A stretch of 64,000 nucleotides of DNA from Arenimonas sp. (lineage in GTDB: Bacteria; Pseudomonadota; Alphaproteobacteria; Rhizobiales; Rhizobiaceae): the NCBI GenBank assembly GCA_019459145.1, contig JAIBEK010000028.1:62001-126000 (forward strand), read 5' to 3'. A model generated the notes under the pieces. That model saw only the letters and a program-made list of their open reading frames with translations. It was not told the origin of the DNA and ran no database searches. Position 1 is the first letter of the stretch, and each line of letters opens with the position of its first letter. The translations under genes were made by a program, and so were the position numbers. Positions 1-8,170 of the stretch are shown piece by piece.

Positions 1-66
1 GCACAACGGGCTGGTTTTCAGCCTGAAAGACTGGATTCCATCTCCCACATACTGAAGGCAACTGAC

Positions 67-702
67 ATGACCTATACAGACAATCTCTGGCTCTTTGTCG
101 TCCTGATCGCCGGCATCATCATCGTTCCCGGCATGGACATGCTCTATGTCCTGGTGAGCGCGCTGTCGGGCGGGCGGCGCGCCGGACTGGTGGCCACCTC
201 CGGCATGATGACGGGCGGCGTGGTGCACACGCTTTACGGCACGCTCGGCACCGGGTTGTTGCTGGCGCTCGCGCCAAAACTGTTCACGCCGATCCTGATC
301 GCCGGAGCGCTCTACATGATCTGGATCGGCTGGACGCTGGTGAGCAGCGCGATCACCGTCGATACGGTCGAGCGCGCCGACAGGGGCGCCCTTTGGCAGA
401 CCTTTCGCCGGGCGGTGGCCACCTGTCTGTTGAACCCCAAGGCCTATGTGTTCGTCATCGCCGTCTATCCGCAGTTCCTGAAACCCGTATACGGGCCGAT
501 CTGGCTGCAAGGACTGGTGCTGGGATTGATGACGATCGTCACGCAGGCGCTGGTCTATGGCGGCGTGGCGCTCGCCGCCGACCGGGCGCGGGCGACCCTG
601 ACCGGCAATCCGACCGCGACGATCTGGCTCGGACGGGCGGCGGGCGGGCTTTTGATCGCGGCGGCGGCGCTGACGTTGTGGCACGGGCTCGCCGCCGGCT
701 GA
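67..702 (+). CDS. LysE/RhtB-family amino-acid exporter
   Basis: A 211-residue, very hydrophobic protein of the LysE/RhtB translocator family, inner-membrane exporters of amino acids or related metabolites. About six membrane segments are visible. The early helix carries a PGMD motif near residue 22 where family members have PGP, and the family-typical NPKAY motif follows the central hydrophilic loop near residue 124. Length is normal for the family (about 205-215). The substrate cannot be told from sequence. It stands alone, with 167 bases before the next gene. Family is secure; specificity is unknown. Confidence 0.88.
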   Translation: MTYTDNLWLFVVLIAGIIIVPGMDMLYVLVSALSGGRRAGLVATSGMMTGGVVHTLYGTLGTGLLLALAPKLFTPILIAGALYMIWIGWTLVSSAITVDTVERADRGALWQTFRRAVATCLLNPKAYVFVIAVYPQFLKPVYGPIWLQGLVLGLMTIVTQALVYGGVALAADRARATLTGNPTATIWLGRAAGGLLIAAAALTLWHGLAAG

Positions 703-869
703 GGCGCCTGCGGGCCGCCAATTCATGATATTTATCAAATCATTGGGCGAAGGCCCAAACTTCACCTGAATGTGACTTCATTCCTGTCGCACAATTTTGC
801 AAACATCATCGGGCGCATTTCCGCGCTCCAAGCGCCGGTCCGCCCGGCCCGCCCAACTGGAGAAACCTG

Positions 870-1313
870 ATGAAGCTGAAACTAGTGATGGCTGCCGCCA
901 TCGTCACCGGACTGGGCCTGACCGCCGCGACCGCCGCCGACGAGCCGCAGGTCGTGCGTCAGGAGATGATGAAGAAGGTCGGCGGCGCGATGGGCGCCAT
1001 CGGCGCGATCGTCAAGGGCGAAAAGCCGTTCGACGCGGAGGTCGTCAAGGCTTCGCTCACCACCATGACAGAGGTGTCGAAGGATTTTCCCAACCATTTC
1101 CCGGCCGGTTCGGAGACAGGCTTTGAAACCGAAGCCACGGCGAAGATCTGGGAAAATCCGGACGACTTCAAGGCCAAGTCGGCGGAACTGGCCAAGGTGG
1201 CCGAGGCCCAGCTTGCCGCCATGCCCACCGACCAGGCCAGCACAGGAGCGGTGATGAAGGCCGTCGGCGCGACCTGTTCGAGCTGTCATGAGACCTACCG
1301 CGTGAAGAAATAA
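870..1313 (+). CDS. Cytochrome c' / c-556 type monohaem protein
   Basis: A 147-residue periplasmic cytochrome. A signal peptide covers about residues 1-22, ending in an alanine-rich cleavage region. The mature part is alpha-helical and ends with the haem-binding motif CSSCH at residues 136-140. A C-terminal haem motif on a four-helix-bundle-sized protein is characteristic of class II cytochromes c (c', c-556). A GGAG ribosome site lies just before the ATG. It sits directly upstream of a dihaem cytochrome c on the same strand, so the two may form a periplasmic electron-transfer pair, possibly donating to a terminal oxidase or dehydrogenase encoded elsewhere. The pairing is inferred. Confidence 0.9.
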   Translation: MKLKLVMAAAIVTGLGLTAATAADEPQVVRQEMMKKVGGAMGAIGAIVKGEKPFDAEVVKASLTTMTEVSKDFPNHFPAGSETGFETEATAKIWENPDDFKAKSAELAKVAEAQLAAMPTDQASTGAVMKAVGATCSSCHETYRVKK

Positions 1314-1416
1314 GGCGGGATCGCTCCTTCCCGGCACGGCGCCGACTTGCTGACCGGCAAGCGGGCGCCGTGCCGGTTCTTCCGCGTGGACGCACGAGAC
1401 AGGATCGGAGGCCGTC

Positions 1417-2334
1417 ATGGCATCGAAATGGCTGAAGAGGCTCGGCGCGCTTTTGGCGCTCGGCGTGGTCGGCGGCGCGGGATTCCTGTTCGTCACGGCG
1501 CCCGAACGCCAGGACGCATCCGTCTGGGCCGATCTCGGCGCGCCCGACCTCGACAACGGCCGGCGCATCTTCTTTGCCGGCGGCTGCACGAGCTGCCATG
1601 CGGCGGCGAAATCCGAGGGCGAGGCAAGGCTGGTGCTGTCCGGCGGCGCGCCGCTCAAAAGCCCGTTCGGCACGTTCCATGCGCCCAATATCTCGTCTTC
1701 GCCGACCGCCGGCATCGGCGCCTGGACGCTTGCCGAATTCGGCGATGCGATGACGCGCGGGGTCGGCCGCGACGGCGAGCATCTCTATCCGTCCTTCCCC
1801 TACGGCTCCTATGCGCGGATGGCGCCGAAGGACATCAACGATCTCTACGGCTTCATGAAGACGCTGCCGGCGAGCGAGACGGTGGCGCCCGATCATGAAC
1901 TGCCCTTCCCGTTCAACATCCGCTTTGCGCTCGGCGGCTGGAAGTTCCTCTATTTCGACGATCAGCCGCGCATCGAACTCGCCAATGCCGACGAGCAGGT
2001 GAAGCTCGGCCAATATCTCGTCGAGGGTCCGGGGCACTGCGGCGAATGTCATACGCCGCGCGATATGCTCGGCGGCTTCGAGAGCGGCCAGTGGCTGGCC
2101 GGCGGCCCGAACCCGGAGGGCGAAGGCACGATCCCCAACATCACGCCCGGCTCGAAGAGCATCGGTTCCTGGTCGGCCGGCGATATCGTCTCCTATCTCG
2201 AGACCGGCTTCACCCCCGACTTCGACAGCGTCGGCGGCTCGATGGTCGAAGTGCAGAAGAACATGGCGGAACTCACCGCCGCCGACCGCGAAGCGATCGC
2301 CGCCTATCTGAAGGCCGTGCCGGCGGTGAAGTGA
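1417..2334 (+). CDS. Membrane-anchored dihaem cytochrome c
   Basis: A 305-residue protein with an N-terminal membrane anchor (about residues 7-27) and two class I cytochrome c domains, with haem motifs CTSCH at 57-61 and CGECH at 208-212. This architecture matches the cytochrome subunits that take electrons from periplasmic alcohol, aldehyde or sugar dehydrogenases, but no dehydrogenase is adjacent. It follows the c'-type cytochrome by about 100 bases on the same strand. The gene is followed closely by a HicAB module, which looks like an insertion behind the cytochrome pair rather than a functional partner. Confidence 0.88.
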   Translation: MASKWLKRLGALLALGVVGGAGFLFVTAPERQDASVWADLGAPDLDNGRRIFFAGGCTSCHAAAKSEGEARLVLSGGAPLKSPFGTFHAPNISSSPTAGIGAWTLAEFGDAMTRGVGRDGEHLYPSFPYGSYARMAPKDINDLYGFMKTLPASETVAPDHELPFPFNIRFALGGWKFLYFDDQPRIELANADEQVKLGQYLVEGPGHCGECHTPRDMLGGFESGQWLAGGPNPEGEGTIPNITPGSKSIGSWSAGDIVSYLETGFTPDFDSVGGSMVEVQKNMAELTAADREAIAAYLKAVPAVK

Positions 2335-2358
2335 TTGCCAAAGATGCTAGCATGATAT

Positions 2359-2625
2359 ATGGTTTTGCCGATGAACAATCGGCAGAAGAAGACGCTGCTT
2401 GCGATTTTCACCGATCCGGTTCCAGGCTCCATCGCCTGGGCGGACGTTGAAAGTCTGCTGATTGCCGTAGGTTGCGTCGTGATCGAAGGTAACGGTTCGC
2501 GCGTTCGGTTCGAGATGGACGGGCGCTTGGCTTTCTTTCATCGCCCACACCCGGAAAAGGAAGCGAAGCGCTACCAGATCCGCGACGCGCGCCGCTTTCT
2601 CGATGACCTGGGAGTAAAGCCATGA
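2359..2625 (+). CDS. hicA: HicA-type toxin of a HicAB module
   Basis: An 88-residue protein of the HicA (double-stranded-RNA-binding-like fold) mRNA interferase family. It shows the family pattern of an early GSI-W segment, a glycine-rich turn (EGNGSR, about residues 43-48) and a C-terminal helix with RDARRFLDDLG. The usual catalytic GSH is read here as GSR, with a downstream HRPHP element holding the only histidines, which is the form seen in the longer HicA subgroup. An alternative ATG lies at 2371 and no good ribosome site decides between the two. It overlaps the downstream antitoxin by four bases (ATGA), a typical coupled toxin-antitoxin arrangement. Confidence 0.8.
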   Translation: MVLPMNNRQKKTLLAIFTDPVPGSIAWADVESLLIAVGCVVIEGNGSRVRFEMDGRLAFFHRPHPEKEAKRYQIRDARRFLDDLGVKP

Positions 2626-2960
2626 ATGTGATGACCTACAAGGGATTCTCGGCTCGGATCGCGTTCGATGCCGAGGATGAGATCTTCTTCGGCAATCTCG
2701 CCGGCATCGCCGATGTCGTCGGGTTTCACGCGGAGAGCGTCGACGAACTCAAGCAAGCGTTCCACGAGGCCGTGGACGACTATGTCGAAACATGCCGCAA
2801 ACTTGGGCGTGAGCCGCATAAGTCCTATTCGGGAAAGATGATGTTTCGTGTTGACCCCGATGTGCATGCGCGCGCCGCGAAGGCGGCCGAGCTTTCCGGC
2901 AAGAGCCTTAACCAGTGGGCCGAGGAAGTGCTCGGCAAGGCAGCAGAGGAAACGGCTTAG
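2622..2960 (+). CDS. hicB: HicB-type antitoxin
   Basis: A 112-residue antitoxin that pairs with the upstream HicA. The N-terminal half is the HicB partial RNase-H-like fold (YKGFSARI-FD-ED-FFG-L-GI pattern, residues 5-35), which occludes the toxin. The C-terminal 40 residues (FRVDPDVHARAAKAAELSGKS) form a ribbon-helix-helix DNA-binding segment used for autorepression. The start overlaps the hicA stop (ATGA), so translation is probably coupled. HicAB modules of this type are mobile stabilising or stress elements. The classification is firm; the regulatory role is from the family. Confidence 0.88.
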   Translation: MNVMTYKGFSARIAFDAEDEIFFGNLAGIADVVGFHAESVDELKQAFHEAVDDYVETCRKLGREPHKSYSGKMMFRVDPDVHARAAKAAELSGKSLNQWAEEVLGKAAEETA

Positions 2961-3057
2961 TCGCCCGCAGAGCTGCAGCGCTCCCCCCGCTCCCTCCAGC
3001 ATCGCGCAAGCCTGCCCGGCCAGAGTGCGCATTGTCACAATGGCCAGGGACCAAAGC

Positions 3058-3282
3058 ATGAGCATGGAACGTCGGCGAATGGAAAGCGCGTTGCGCTCGC
3101 TGCTCGACAGCTATCCGGATCCCGCCTTGCACCGCTGGGTGGACGAGACCGTCCGGGCTTTCGAGAAGCGGCTTTCCAATATTGTTGATCCGCGCGAGCG
3201 CGACCATGCGCAGCAGGCAGCCCTGGTGCTGATCAAGACGACGCTGCAGCAATGGTCGCAGCATCCGCCGGTCCGGCACTAG
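3058..3282 (+). CDS. Small hypothetical protein
   Basis: A small ORF of about 74 residues. The start at 3058 is chosen because AGGGA lies about seven bases upstream; ATGs at 3040 and 3064 are alternatives. The protein is charged and helical (RRRMESALRSLLDSYPDPALHRWVDE...), without a signal peptide, membrane segment or motif I recognise. Codon use looks like the surrounding genes, with strong GC at third positions, which supports coding. It lies between the HicAB pair and a convergent DJ-1 gene. Function is unknown. Confidence 0.55.
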   Translation: MSMERRRMESALRSLLDSYPDPALHRWVDETVRAFEKRLSNIVDPRERDHAQQAALVLIKTTLQQWSQHPPVRH

Positions 3283-3312
3283 GCGCTGGTCTGCGGCTCG
3301 CGACCGACGCGC

Positions 3313-3879
3313 CTACCGGTGTTCGGCGGCAAAGGCCGAGATTTCGGCTTGCGCTTCCGGCGTCCACAGATCGAGGGCCTTGAGGACCTCCATGGCAAAG
3401 GTGACGGGTGCCGAACCCGGCGCGGTGACGATGCCCCGATCGGAGACGGCACACGGCTGGTCGCGATAGTGATCCGCGCCCTGATAGCCCGGATATTTGG
3501 CGTGCGAGGCGCGTGAATTGCCGGTATGGGCGACGCCGTCCAGAATACCGGTTGCGGCGAGCGCGCTTGCCGCGGCGCAGATGCCGGCGACGACCTTGCC
3601 CTTCGCGTGGAAATCGCGGGCCAGTTCGGTGAAATCGAAGGCCTCGCCCTTTTCCCAGGCAAAACCGCCGGGGATCACCAGCGCGTCGAAACGCTCAGGC
3701 TCGATCTCGGCAAAGCCGATATCCGGCGTGACCTCGAGGCCACCCATCGAGGTGACGGGACGGCCGTCCGGCGAGGCAGTCAGCACGTCACAACCGAGAT
3801 AGCAGCGCGCGGTGGCCATCAGCAAGGCAGGCTCCCAATCGGCGAAATCGTCTTGCAGGGCAATGGCGATGCGGGGCAT
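3313..3879 (-). CDS. DJ-1/PfpI-family (class I glutamine amidotransferase-like) protein
   Basis: A 188-residue protein of the DJ-1/PfpI superfamily. The nucleophile-elbow cysteine is in GICAAASAL and the conserved acid region in ERFDALVIPGG. These folds act as glyoxalase III or deglycase, chaperone or protease-like enzymes; the exact reaction cannot be read from sequence. The start at 3879 follows a good GAGGAG site and matches the family N-terminus (MPRIAIALQDDFADWEPA). It lies 43 bases downstream of a GNAT gene on the same strand and is probably co-transcribed with it. Confidence 0.85.
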   Translation of the reverse strand: MPRIAIALQDDFADWEPALLMATARCYLGCDVLTASPDGRPVTSMGGLEVTPDIGFAEIEPERFDALVIPGGFAWEKGEAFDFTELARDFHAKGKVVAGICAAASALAATGILDGVAHTGNSRASHAKYPGYQGADHYRDQPCAVSDRGIVTAPGSAPVTFAMEVLKALDLWTPEAQAEISAFAAEHR

Positions 3880-3922
3880 GGCAAATATCTCCTCGGGAAC
3901 GAAGCGCGGGCGCGGCGCGTGC

Positions 3923-4411
3923 TCAGGACAGGGCCTGCATATAGCGCATGCCGGTGACCGGACGCGGCACAAAGTCCATGTGTTCGTAGAAGCGGTGGGC
4001 GGCGAAATTGCCGGTGGCGGCACTGACCGAAAGGTAGTCGCAACCGGACTGGCGGGCAAGCTCGCGGGCGCGGGCGACGAGGTGCTGGCCGATGCCATTG
4101 CCGCGCTGGCCGTCGCGCACGTAGAGGTGATGCAGGTCCATGCCGCGCTTGCCTTCGTCCGCCCTGTAGAGCGGCACGAGAATGGCGTAGCCGATCAGGC
4201 CCTCATCCCCGTCGGCCACCAGCGCGCTGATCCACGGCATCGGGCCGAACAGGTCGCGCTCAAGCTTTTCCGGCGTCATGGCCGAGGCATCGCCGTGGTG
4301 CAGGGCGAGCGCGGCGATCATGGCGTTCAGTTCCGGCAGGTCATGGGATTTGGCGGCGCGGATCACCACGACGGGCGGTCGCGGCAGGGTGATGTCGGTA
4401 TCTTCGGTCAT
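3923..4411 (-). CDS. GNAT-family N-acetyltransferase
   Basis: A 162-residue GCN5-related acetyltransferase. The acetyl-CoA pyrophosphate-binding loop is clear at RDGQRGNGIGQHLV (R/Q-x-x-G-x-G/A pattern), preceded by the LHHLYV strand and followed by the FYEHMDFVPR motif typical of the C-terminal part. The acceptor substrate is unknown. It is the first gene of a probable two-gene unit with the DJ-1 protein. Its upstream region carries a 13-codon open frame and a strong hairpin (described separately), so post-initiation control is possible. Confidence 0.85.
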   Translation of the reverse strand: MTEDTDITLPRPPVVVIRAAKSHDLPELNAMIAALALHHGDASAMTPEKLERDLFGPMPWISALVADGDEGLIGYAILVPLYRADEGKRGMDLHHLYVRDGQRGNGIGQHLVARARELARQSGCDYLSVSAATGNFAAHRFYEHMDFVPRPVTGMRYMQALS

Positions 4412-4460
4412 TTTTTCGCTTCCCTTTTTCGTTTGCGCCGTCAGGGAGAGCTTTTGTTTC

Positions 4461-4499
4461 TCAAAACAACAAGGCCGCCTGACGGCGGCCTGTTGACAT
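4461..4499 (-). promoter_or_regulatory. Possible leader ORF with hairpin upstream of the GNAT gene
   Basis: On the minus strand, 13 codons including the stop read MSTGRRQAALLF. The same bases fold into a 12-bp stem with one bulged A (arms 4467-4479 and 4484-4495, loop TGAC), followed by the T-rich run TTGTTGTTTTG. A short ORF coinciding with a terminator-like hairpin upstream of a gene resembles attenuation, but there is no codon bias pointing to one amino acid. It could equally be a simple terminator, although no upstream minus-strand gene is seen. Low confidence. Confidence 0.35.
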
Positions 4500-4651
4500 G
4501 ATGATCTGTCGAGCCGCCGGTTACCGGTAGGCCCAAAAATACGTGCAGGAGATGGGTGCGCGTGCGATGATCATGGCCGCTTCAATGCGCCGATTTCAAT
4601 CGATTGTCAAGGCGGGGTGATCCGGCGGCACGCGCTTCACGTTTTCCGTTC

Positions 4652-6187
4652 ATGACCCTGCTTCACCTCGTTCTCGGCGACCAGCTTTCCCATTCCCTCT
4701 CCGCTCTGCGGGACGCCAGCCCGCAAGGCTCCACCGTGCTGATCGCCGAGGTCATGACGGAAGCAAGCCATGTGCGCCATCACCAGAAGAAGATCGCCTT
4801 CCTGTTTTCCGCGATGCGGCACTTCGCCGAGGAATTGCGGGCGCGTGGATTCTTCGTGCGTTATGTCACGCTCGACGACCCCGACAACAGCCAGTCGCTG
4901 GCGGGCGAGGTGGAACGGGCGCTTGCCGAGACCGGTGCGAAGCGGCTGGTGGTGACCGAGCCTGGCGAATACCGGCTGATGGAGGAGATGCGCGGCTGGC
5001 AGGAAAGGCTTGGCGTTTCCGTCGAGATCCGCGCGGACGACCGTTTTTTGATCGGCCGGGCCGACTTCGGGCGATGGGCGGACCGCCGCCGGGAATTGCG
5101 CATGGAATATTTCTACCGCGACATGCGCCGCCATTTCGGCGTGCTGATGCGGGGCGCGGAACCGGAGGGCGGACAATGGAACTTCGACAAGGAGAACCGC
5201 AAATCGCCGCCCAGGGGGCTGAAGGGCCCGCGCCGGCTGTCATGGCGGCATGATGCGATCACCAGCGAGGTGCTGGACCTGGTCGAAGCGCGGTTTTCCC
5301 ATCACATCGGCCGGCTGCGGCACTTTCAGTTCGCCGTGACGGCGAGAGACGCCGAGGCCGAGTTCGAGCAGTTCGTCACCGAGATCCTGCCGTCCTTCGG
5401 CGACTGGCAGGACGCCATGGTGGCGGGCGAGCCCTATCTCTTCCATTCGATGATCGCCGCCTATCTCAATGCCGGCCTGCTTCTGCCGATCGACGTGATC
5501 CGCCGGGCCGAGCGCGCCTATCACGAGGGCGCGGCGCCGCTCAATGCCGTGGAGGGCTTCATCCGCCAGATCCTCGGCTGGCGGGAATATGTGCGCGGCG
5601 TCTACTGGCGCTTCATGCCCGGCTATGCAGACCGCAACGCGCTCGATGCGCATCGCCCCCTGCCGGCGCTTTACTGGAGCGGCGAGACGAAGATGCGCTG
5701 CATGGCGTCCGCTGTTCAAGACACGATCGAGCATGCCTATTCCCACCATATCCAGCGGCTGATGGTGACCGGAAACTTCGCCCTCCTCGCCGGGCTTTCG
5801 GTGACGGAGGTCAGCGACTGGTATCTGGCCGTCTATGCCGACGCCTATGAGTGGGTGGAGCTGCCCAACACGCTCGGCATGGCGCTCCACGCCGATGGCG
5901 GGCTGATGGCGAGCAAGCCCTATGCGGCGAGCGGCAAATATATCGACCGGATGAGCAATTTCTGCGGATCTTGCGCCTATGACGTTAAGGACTCGACCGG
6001 CGAACACGCCTGCCCGTTCAATTCGCTCTACTGGCGCTTCATCGCCGTCAACCAAGACACGCTGCGCGGCAATCACCGCATGGCGAACATCCTCGCCGGC
6101 TGGCGGCGGATGGACGAGGGGAAGAAGATGGCTCTGCTCAAGCGAGCCGAGGACTGCCTCTCGCTGCTCGAGAAGAACGCGCTGTAG
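4652..6187 (+). CDS. phrB: Iron-sulfur bacterial (6-4) photolyase / cryptochrome, PhrB type
   Basis: A 511-residue flavoprotein of the FeS-BCP group (PhrB of Agrobacterium, CryB of Rhodobacter), which repairs (6-4) photoproducts or senses light using FAD, a lumazine antenna and a [4Fe-4S] cluster. With the start at 4652 the cluster cysteines fall at 350, 438, 441 and 454, exactly the numbering known for Agrobacterium PhrB, which decides the start over a TTG 48 bases upstream. The N-terminal antenna domain begins LHLVLGDQLS, and the FAD-domain motifs AYSHHIQRLMVTGN and YEWVELPN are intact. It is a single gene, convergent with the cupin gene that follows. Confidence 0.95.
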   Translation: MTLLHLVLGDQLSHSLSALRDASPQGSTVLIAEVMTEASHVRHHQKKIAFLFSAMRHFAEELRARGFFVRYVTLDDPDNSQSLAGEVERALAETGAKRLVVTEPGEYRLMEEMRGWQERLGVSVEIRADDRFLIGRADFGRWADRRRELRMEYFYRDMRRHFGVLMRGAEPEGGQWNFDKENRKSPPRGLKGPRRLSWRHDAITSEVLDLVEARFSHHIGRLRHFQFAVTARDAEAEFEQFVTEILPSFGDWQDAMVAGEPYLFHSMIAAYLNAGLLLPIDVIRRAERAYHEGAAPLNAVEGFIRQILGWREYVRGVYWRFMPGYADRNALDAHRPLPALYWSGETKMRCMASAVQDTIEHAYSHHIQRLMVTGNFALLAGLSVTEVSDWYLAVYADAYEWVELPNTLGMALHADGGLMASKPYAASGKYIDRMSNFCGSCAYDVKDSTGEHACPFNSLYWRFIAVNQDTLRGNHRMANILAGWRRMDEGKKMALLKRAEDCLSLLEKNAL

Positions 6188-6194
6188 GAGCCGC

Positions 6195-6653
6195 CTAACG
6201 GCTGACCGGATTGCCCGCCCTGTCGGTCAGGGTCTTTTCGAAGTTCACCTTGGTGAGCAGCAGATCCCTGTCGGTGTAATGCACCACGTCGTTGGGCGAG
6301 CGGGTGCCGACCACGAGATAGGTGACATCGGCATCGGAGCGGTTTTCCAGGCGGTGACCGATGGGCACGCCGGCCTTGAAGGTTGCGGCATCGCCGGGCC
6401 GCATTTCGGTCAGCCTGTCGCCCTCGTTCAGCGTCACCGTGCCCGCGATCACAAAGACGAATTCGTCCTCCCGCTCATGCCAGTGCTTGTGCGAGGAGAA
6501 GGAGCCGGGCGGCAGGGTCTCGACGAAGGCGCCGAACTTGGTGAGCCCGCCGGCATCGGACAGGAGCCGTGCCGTATAGGCACCGAGCTCGGCATTGATC
6601 CCTTCGGCCTTGCCCTCTTCCAGCGGCGCGTCCTGCTGACTGATGACCGGCAT
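6195..6653 (-). CDS. Cupin-domain protein
   Basis: A 152-residue single-domain cupin. The two metal-binding motifs are visible: HKHWHEREDEFVFVIAG in the first and GVPIGHRLENRSDADVTYLVVGTR in the second. Such proteins are small dioxygenases, isomerases or sugar- or metabolite-binding proteins; the substrate is unknown. The chosen start at 6653 has a GGAAGAGG site just upstream; a start at 6668 is also possible. It lies directly behind the MerR regulator on the same strand, 14 bases from its stop, so the two are probably one transcript. Confidence 0.8.
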   Translation of the reverse strand: MPVISQQDAPLEEGKAEGINAELGAYTARLLSDAGGLTKFGAFVETLPPGSFSSHKHWHEREDEFVFVIAGTVTLNEGDRLTEMRPGDAATFKAGVPIGHRLENRSDADVTYLVVGTRSPNDVVHYTDRDLLLTKVNFEKTLTDRAGNPVSR

Positions 6654-6667
6654 CGCCTCTTCCCCCA

Positions 6668-7081
6668 TCAATGCTCGTGGTCGCACAGGCCGTGGTCGGA
6701 CAGCGCGCGAATGACATAGCAGTCGCCGACGGTGTGGTTGCCGCAATGGGAAGCGATGCGCTCCAGTTCCTGCTCCAGCTTCTGCAGCCGGGCGATCTTG
6801 GCGCGCACCTCGACCAGCTGCTCGCGGGCGATGTCGTCGGCGCGCGCGCAGGGCTCGTCCGGATGGCGGCCGAGCGCCAGCAGCTCGCGGATCGCCTCGA
6901 TCGGAAAGCCGAGATCGCGGGCATGGCGGATGAAGGCAAGCCGCTCCAGCTCGGCGCGCTCGTAGCGCCGCTGGTTTCCCTCCGACCTGTCGGGGGCGGC
7001 AATCAGGCCCATCTGCTCGTAATAGCGGATGGTCGGCACCTTGACGCCGGTGCGGCGCGACAAATCGCCAATCGAGTACAT
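6668..7081 (-). CDS. MerR-family heavy-metal regulator, CadR/PbrR type
   Basis: A 137-residue MerR regulator. The N-terminal winged helix-turn-helix begins MYSIGDLSRRTGVKVPTIRYYE, followed by a dimerisation helix. The metal-site cysteines are at 78, 113 and 121, matching the Cys77/112/119 pattern of Cd(II)/Pb(II)-responsive CadR and PbrR, plus a C-terminal Cys-His cluster (CDHEH). The ATG at 7081 is preferred over an in-frame TTG at 7090. It is divergent from a cation-efflux gene, and the shared interval carries a MerR-type promoter with a 19-base spacer. It most likely activates the transporter when bound to Cd, Zn or Pb. Metal choice is inferred. Confidence 0.9.
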   Translation of the reverse strand: MYSIGDLSRRTGVKVPTIRYYEQMGLIAAPDRSEGNQRRYERAELERLAFIRHARDLGFPIEAIRELLALGRHPDEPCARADDIAREQLVEVRAKIARLQKLEQELERIASHCGNHTVGDCYVIRALSDHGLCDHEH

Positions 7082-7097
7082 TTTGCGCAATATTCCC

Positions 7098-7128
7098 TTG
7101 AACCTCTAGTCGCTATAGAGATTAGGTA
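7098..7128 (+). promoter_or_regulatory. MerR-type promoter/operator of the efflux gene
   Basis: The -35 box TTGAAC (7098-7103) and the -10-like TAGGTA (7123-7128) are separated by 19 bases, the over-long spacing typical of MerR-activated promoters. The spacer contains the dyad CTCTA (7104-7108) ... TAGAG (7116-7120). The layout is the one by which MerR proteins untwist DNA to activate transcription. Confidence 0.8.
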
Positions 7129-7164
7129 AGGAACCGGACCAGTTCAAGACGGAAAGGAATCAGC

Positions 7165-7893
7165 ATGAGTGCCAGCCATGGCCATAGCCACGGCCCCTTC
7201 GACGGGATGTCCGATACCTACAAGCGCCGGCTGTGGCTGGTGATTGCCATCAACGCGGCGATGTTCCTCGTCGAAATGACCGCCGGGCAGCTGGCGCGCT
7301 CGCAGGCGCTGCAGGCCGACGCGCTCGACTTCTTCGCCGATGCCGTGACCTACGGCATTTCGCTCGCGGTGATCGGCGCCTCGCTGAAAGTGCGCAGCCT
7401 TGCCGCCGCCACCAAGGGCATCAGCCTGTTCTTCATGGGGCTCTGGGTGTTCGGCTCGACCGTCTGGCGGGTGTTCTACGACGGCATGCCGGAGGCCCCG
7501 GTGATGGGGGTGATCGGCTTCCTGGCGCTCGTCGCCAATGTCACGAGCGTGCTCCTCTTGATGAGCTACAAGGACGGCGACGCCAATGTGCGCTCGGTCT
7601 GGCTGTGCTCGCGCAATGACGCGATCGGCAATGTCATCGTCATGATCGCGGCGCTCGGCGTCTGGGGCACGGCCACCGCCTGGCCGGACCTCGCCGTCGC
7701 CTTCATCATGGCCGGCCTGTTCCTCAATTCCTCAGGCCAGATCCTCTGGCAGTCCTGGCACGAATGGAAGACCGGCGGCGCGGAGGCGCTGGCGAAGAAG
7801 GCCGGGGAAGGCTGCGGCTGCGGCAGCACCTGTGCCAGCGACGGGGGCCCCGCGCATCACGAGCCCCACGCCCATCACGACCACGCCCATTGA
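7165..7893 (+). CDS. Cation diffusion facilitator-type metal efflux protein
   Basis: A 242-residue inner-membrane transporter of the CDF superfamily with about six membrane segments. The acidic metal-site helix reads QADALDFFADAVTYG, and a later helix has SRNDAIGN in the equivalent position. The N-terminus (SASHGHSHG) is histidine-rich, and the C-terminus carries CGCGSTC followed by a His cluster, probably metal-collecting tails. It lacks a long cytoplasmic C-terminal domain. A divergent CadR-type regulator and a MerR-type promoter indicate export of a toxic divalent metal such as Cd, Zn or Co. The specific ion is not determinable. Confidence 0.88.
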   Translation: MSASHGHSHGPFDGMSDTYKRRLWLVIAINAAMFLVEMTAGQLARSQALQADALDFFADAVTYGISLAVIGASLKVRSLAAATKGISLFFMGLWVFGSTVWRVFYDGMPEAPVMGVIGFLALVANVTSVLLLMSYKDGDANVRSVWLCSRNDAIGNVIVMIAALGVWGTATAWPDLAVAFIMAGLFLNSSGQILWQSWHEWKTGGAEALAKKAGEGCGCGSTCASDGGPAHHEPHAHHDHAH

Positions 7894-7913
7894 AGCGTGG
7901 GCTCCGGGCCGGA

Positions 7914-8075
7914 TGAAGGGGGCGCGCGAAGCGCACAAGATGTGCCGGGCAGCCCCCTCATCGCCTCGCATAGGCTCGGCACTTCTCCCCGCTGGGGAGA
8001 AGAGGGAGGCCGGAGCCGCAACAGGAATCCCATATGCGATTACCTTGCCGCCTGCGGGGAGAAGGGGCAGCCGCC
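7914..8075. repeat. Rhizobial intergenic palindromic repeat
   Basis: A non-coding block with CCCCCTCATCGCCTCGCATAG followed by the inverted pair CTTCTCCCCGC / GGGGAGAAG and further GGGGAGAAGGGG segments. The same units recur near 14.1, 23.3, 31.8, 44.2, 45.5, 46.9 and 60.1 kb. They resemble the RIME-type mosaic elements of rhizobia. Confidence 0.75.
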
Positions 8076-8170
8076 GATGGCGCAAGGTATCGGATAGGAC
8101 GAAATCCACGCCGGCAAAAAGGGCGCTCGCGGCGCCCTTGCTTAATGTCCATTCCGGCAAATCCTGACGC

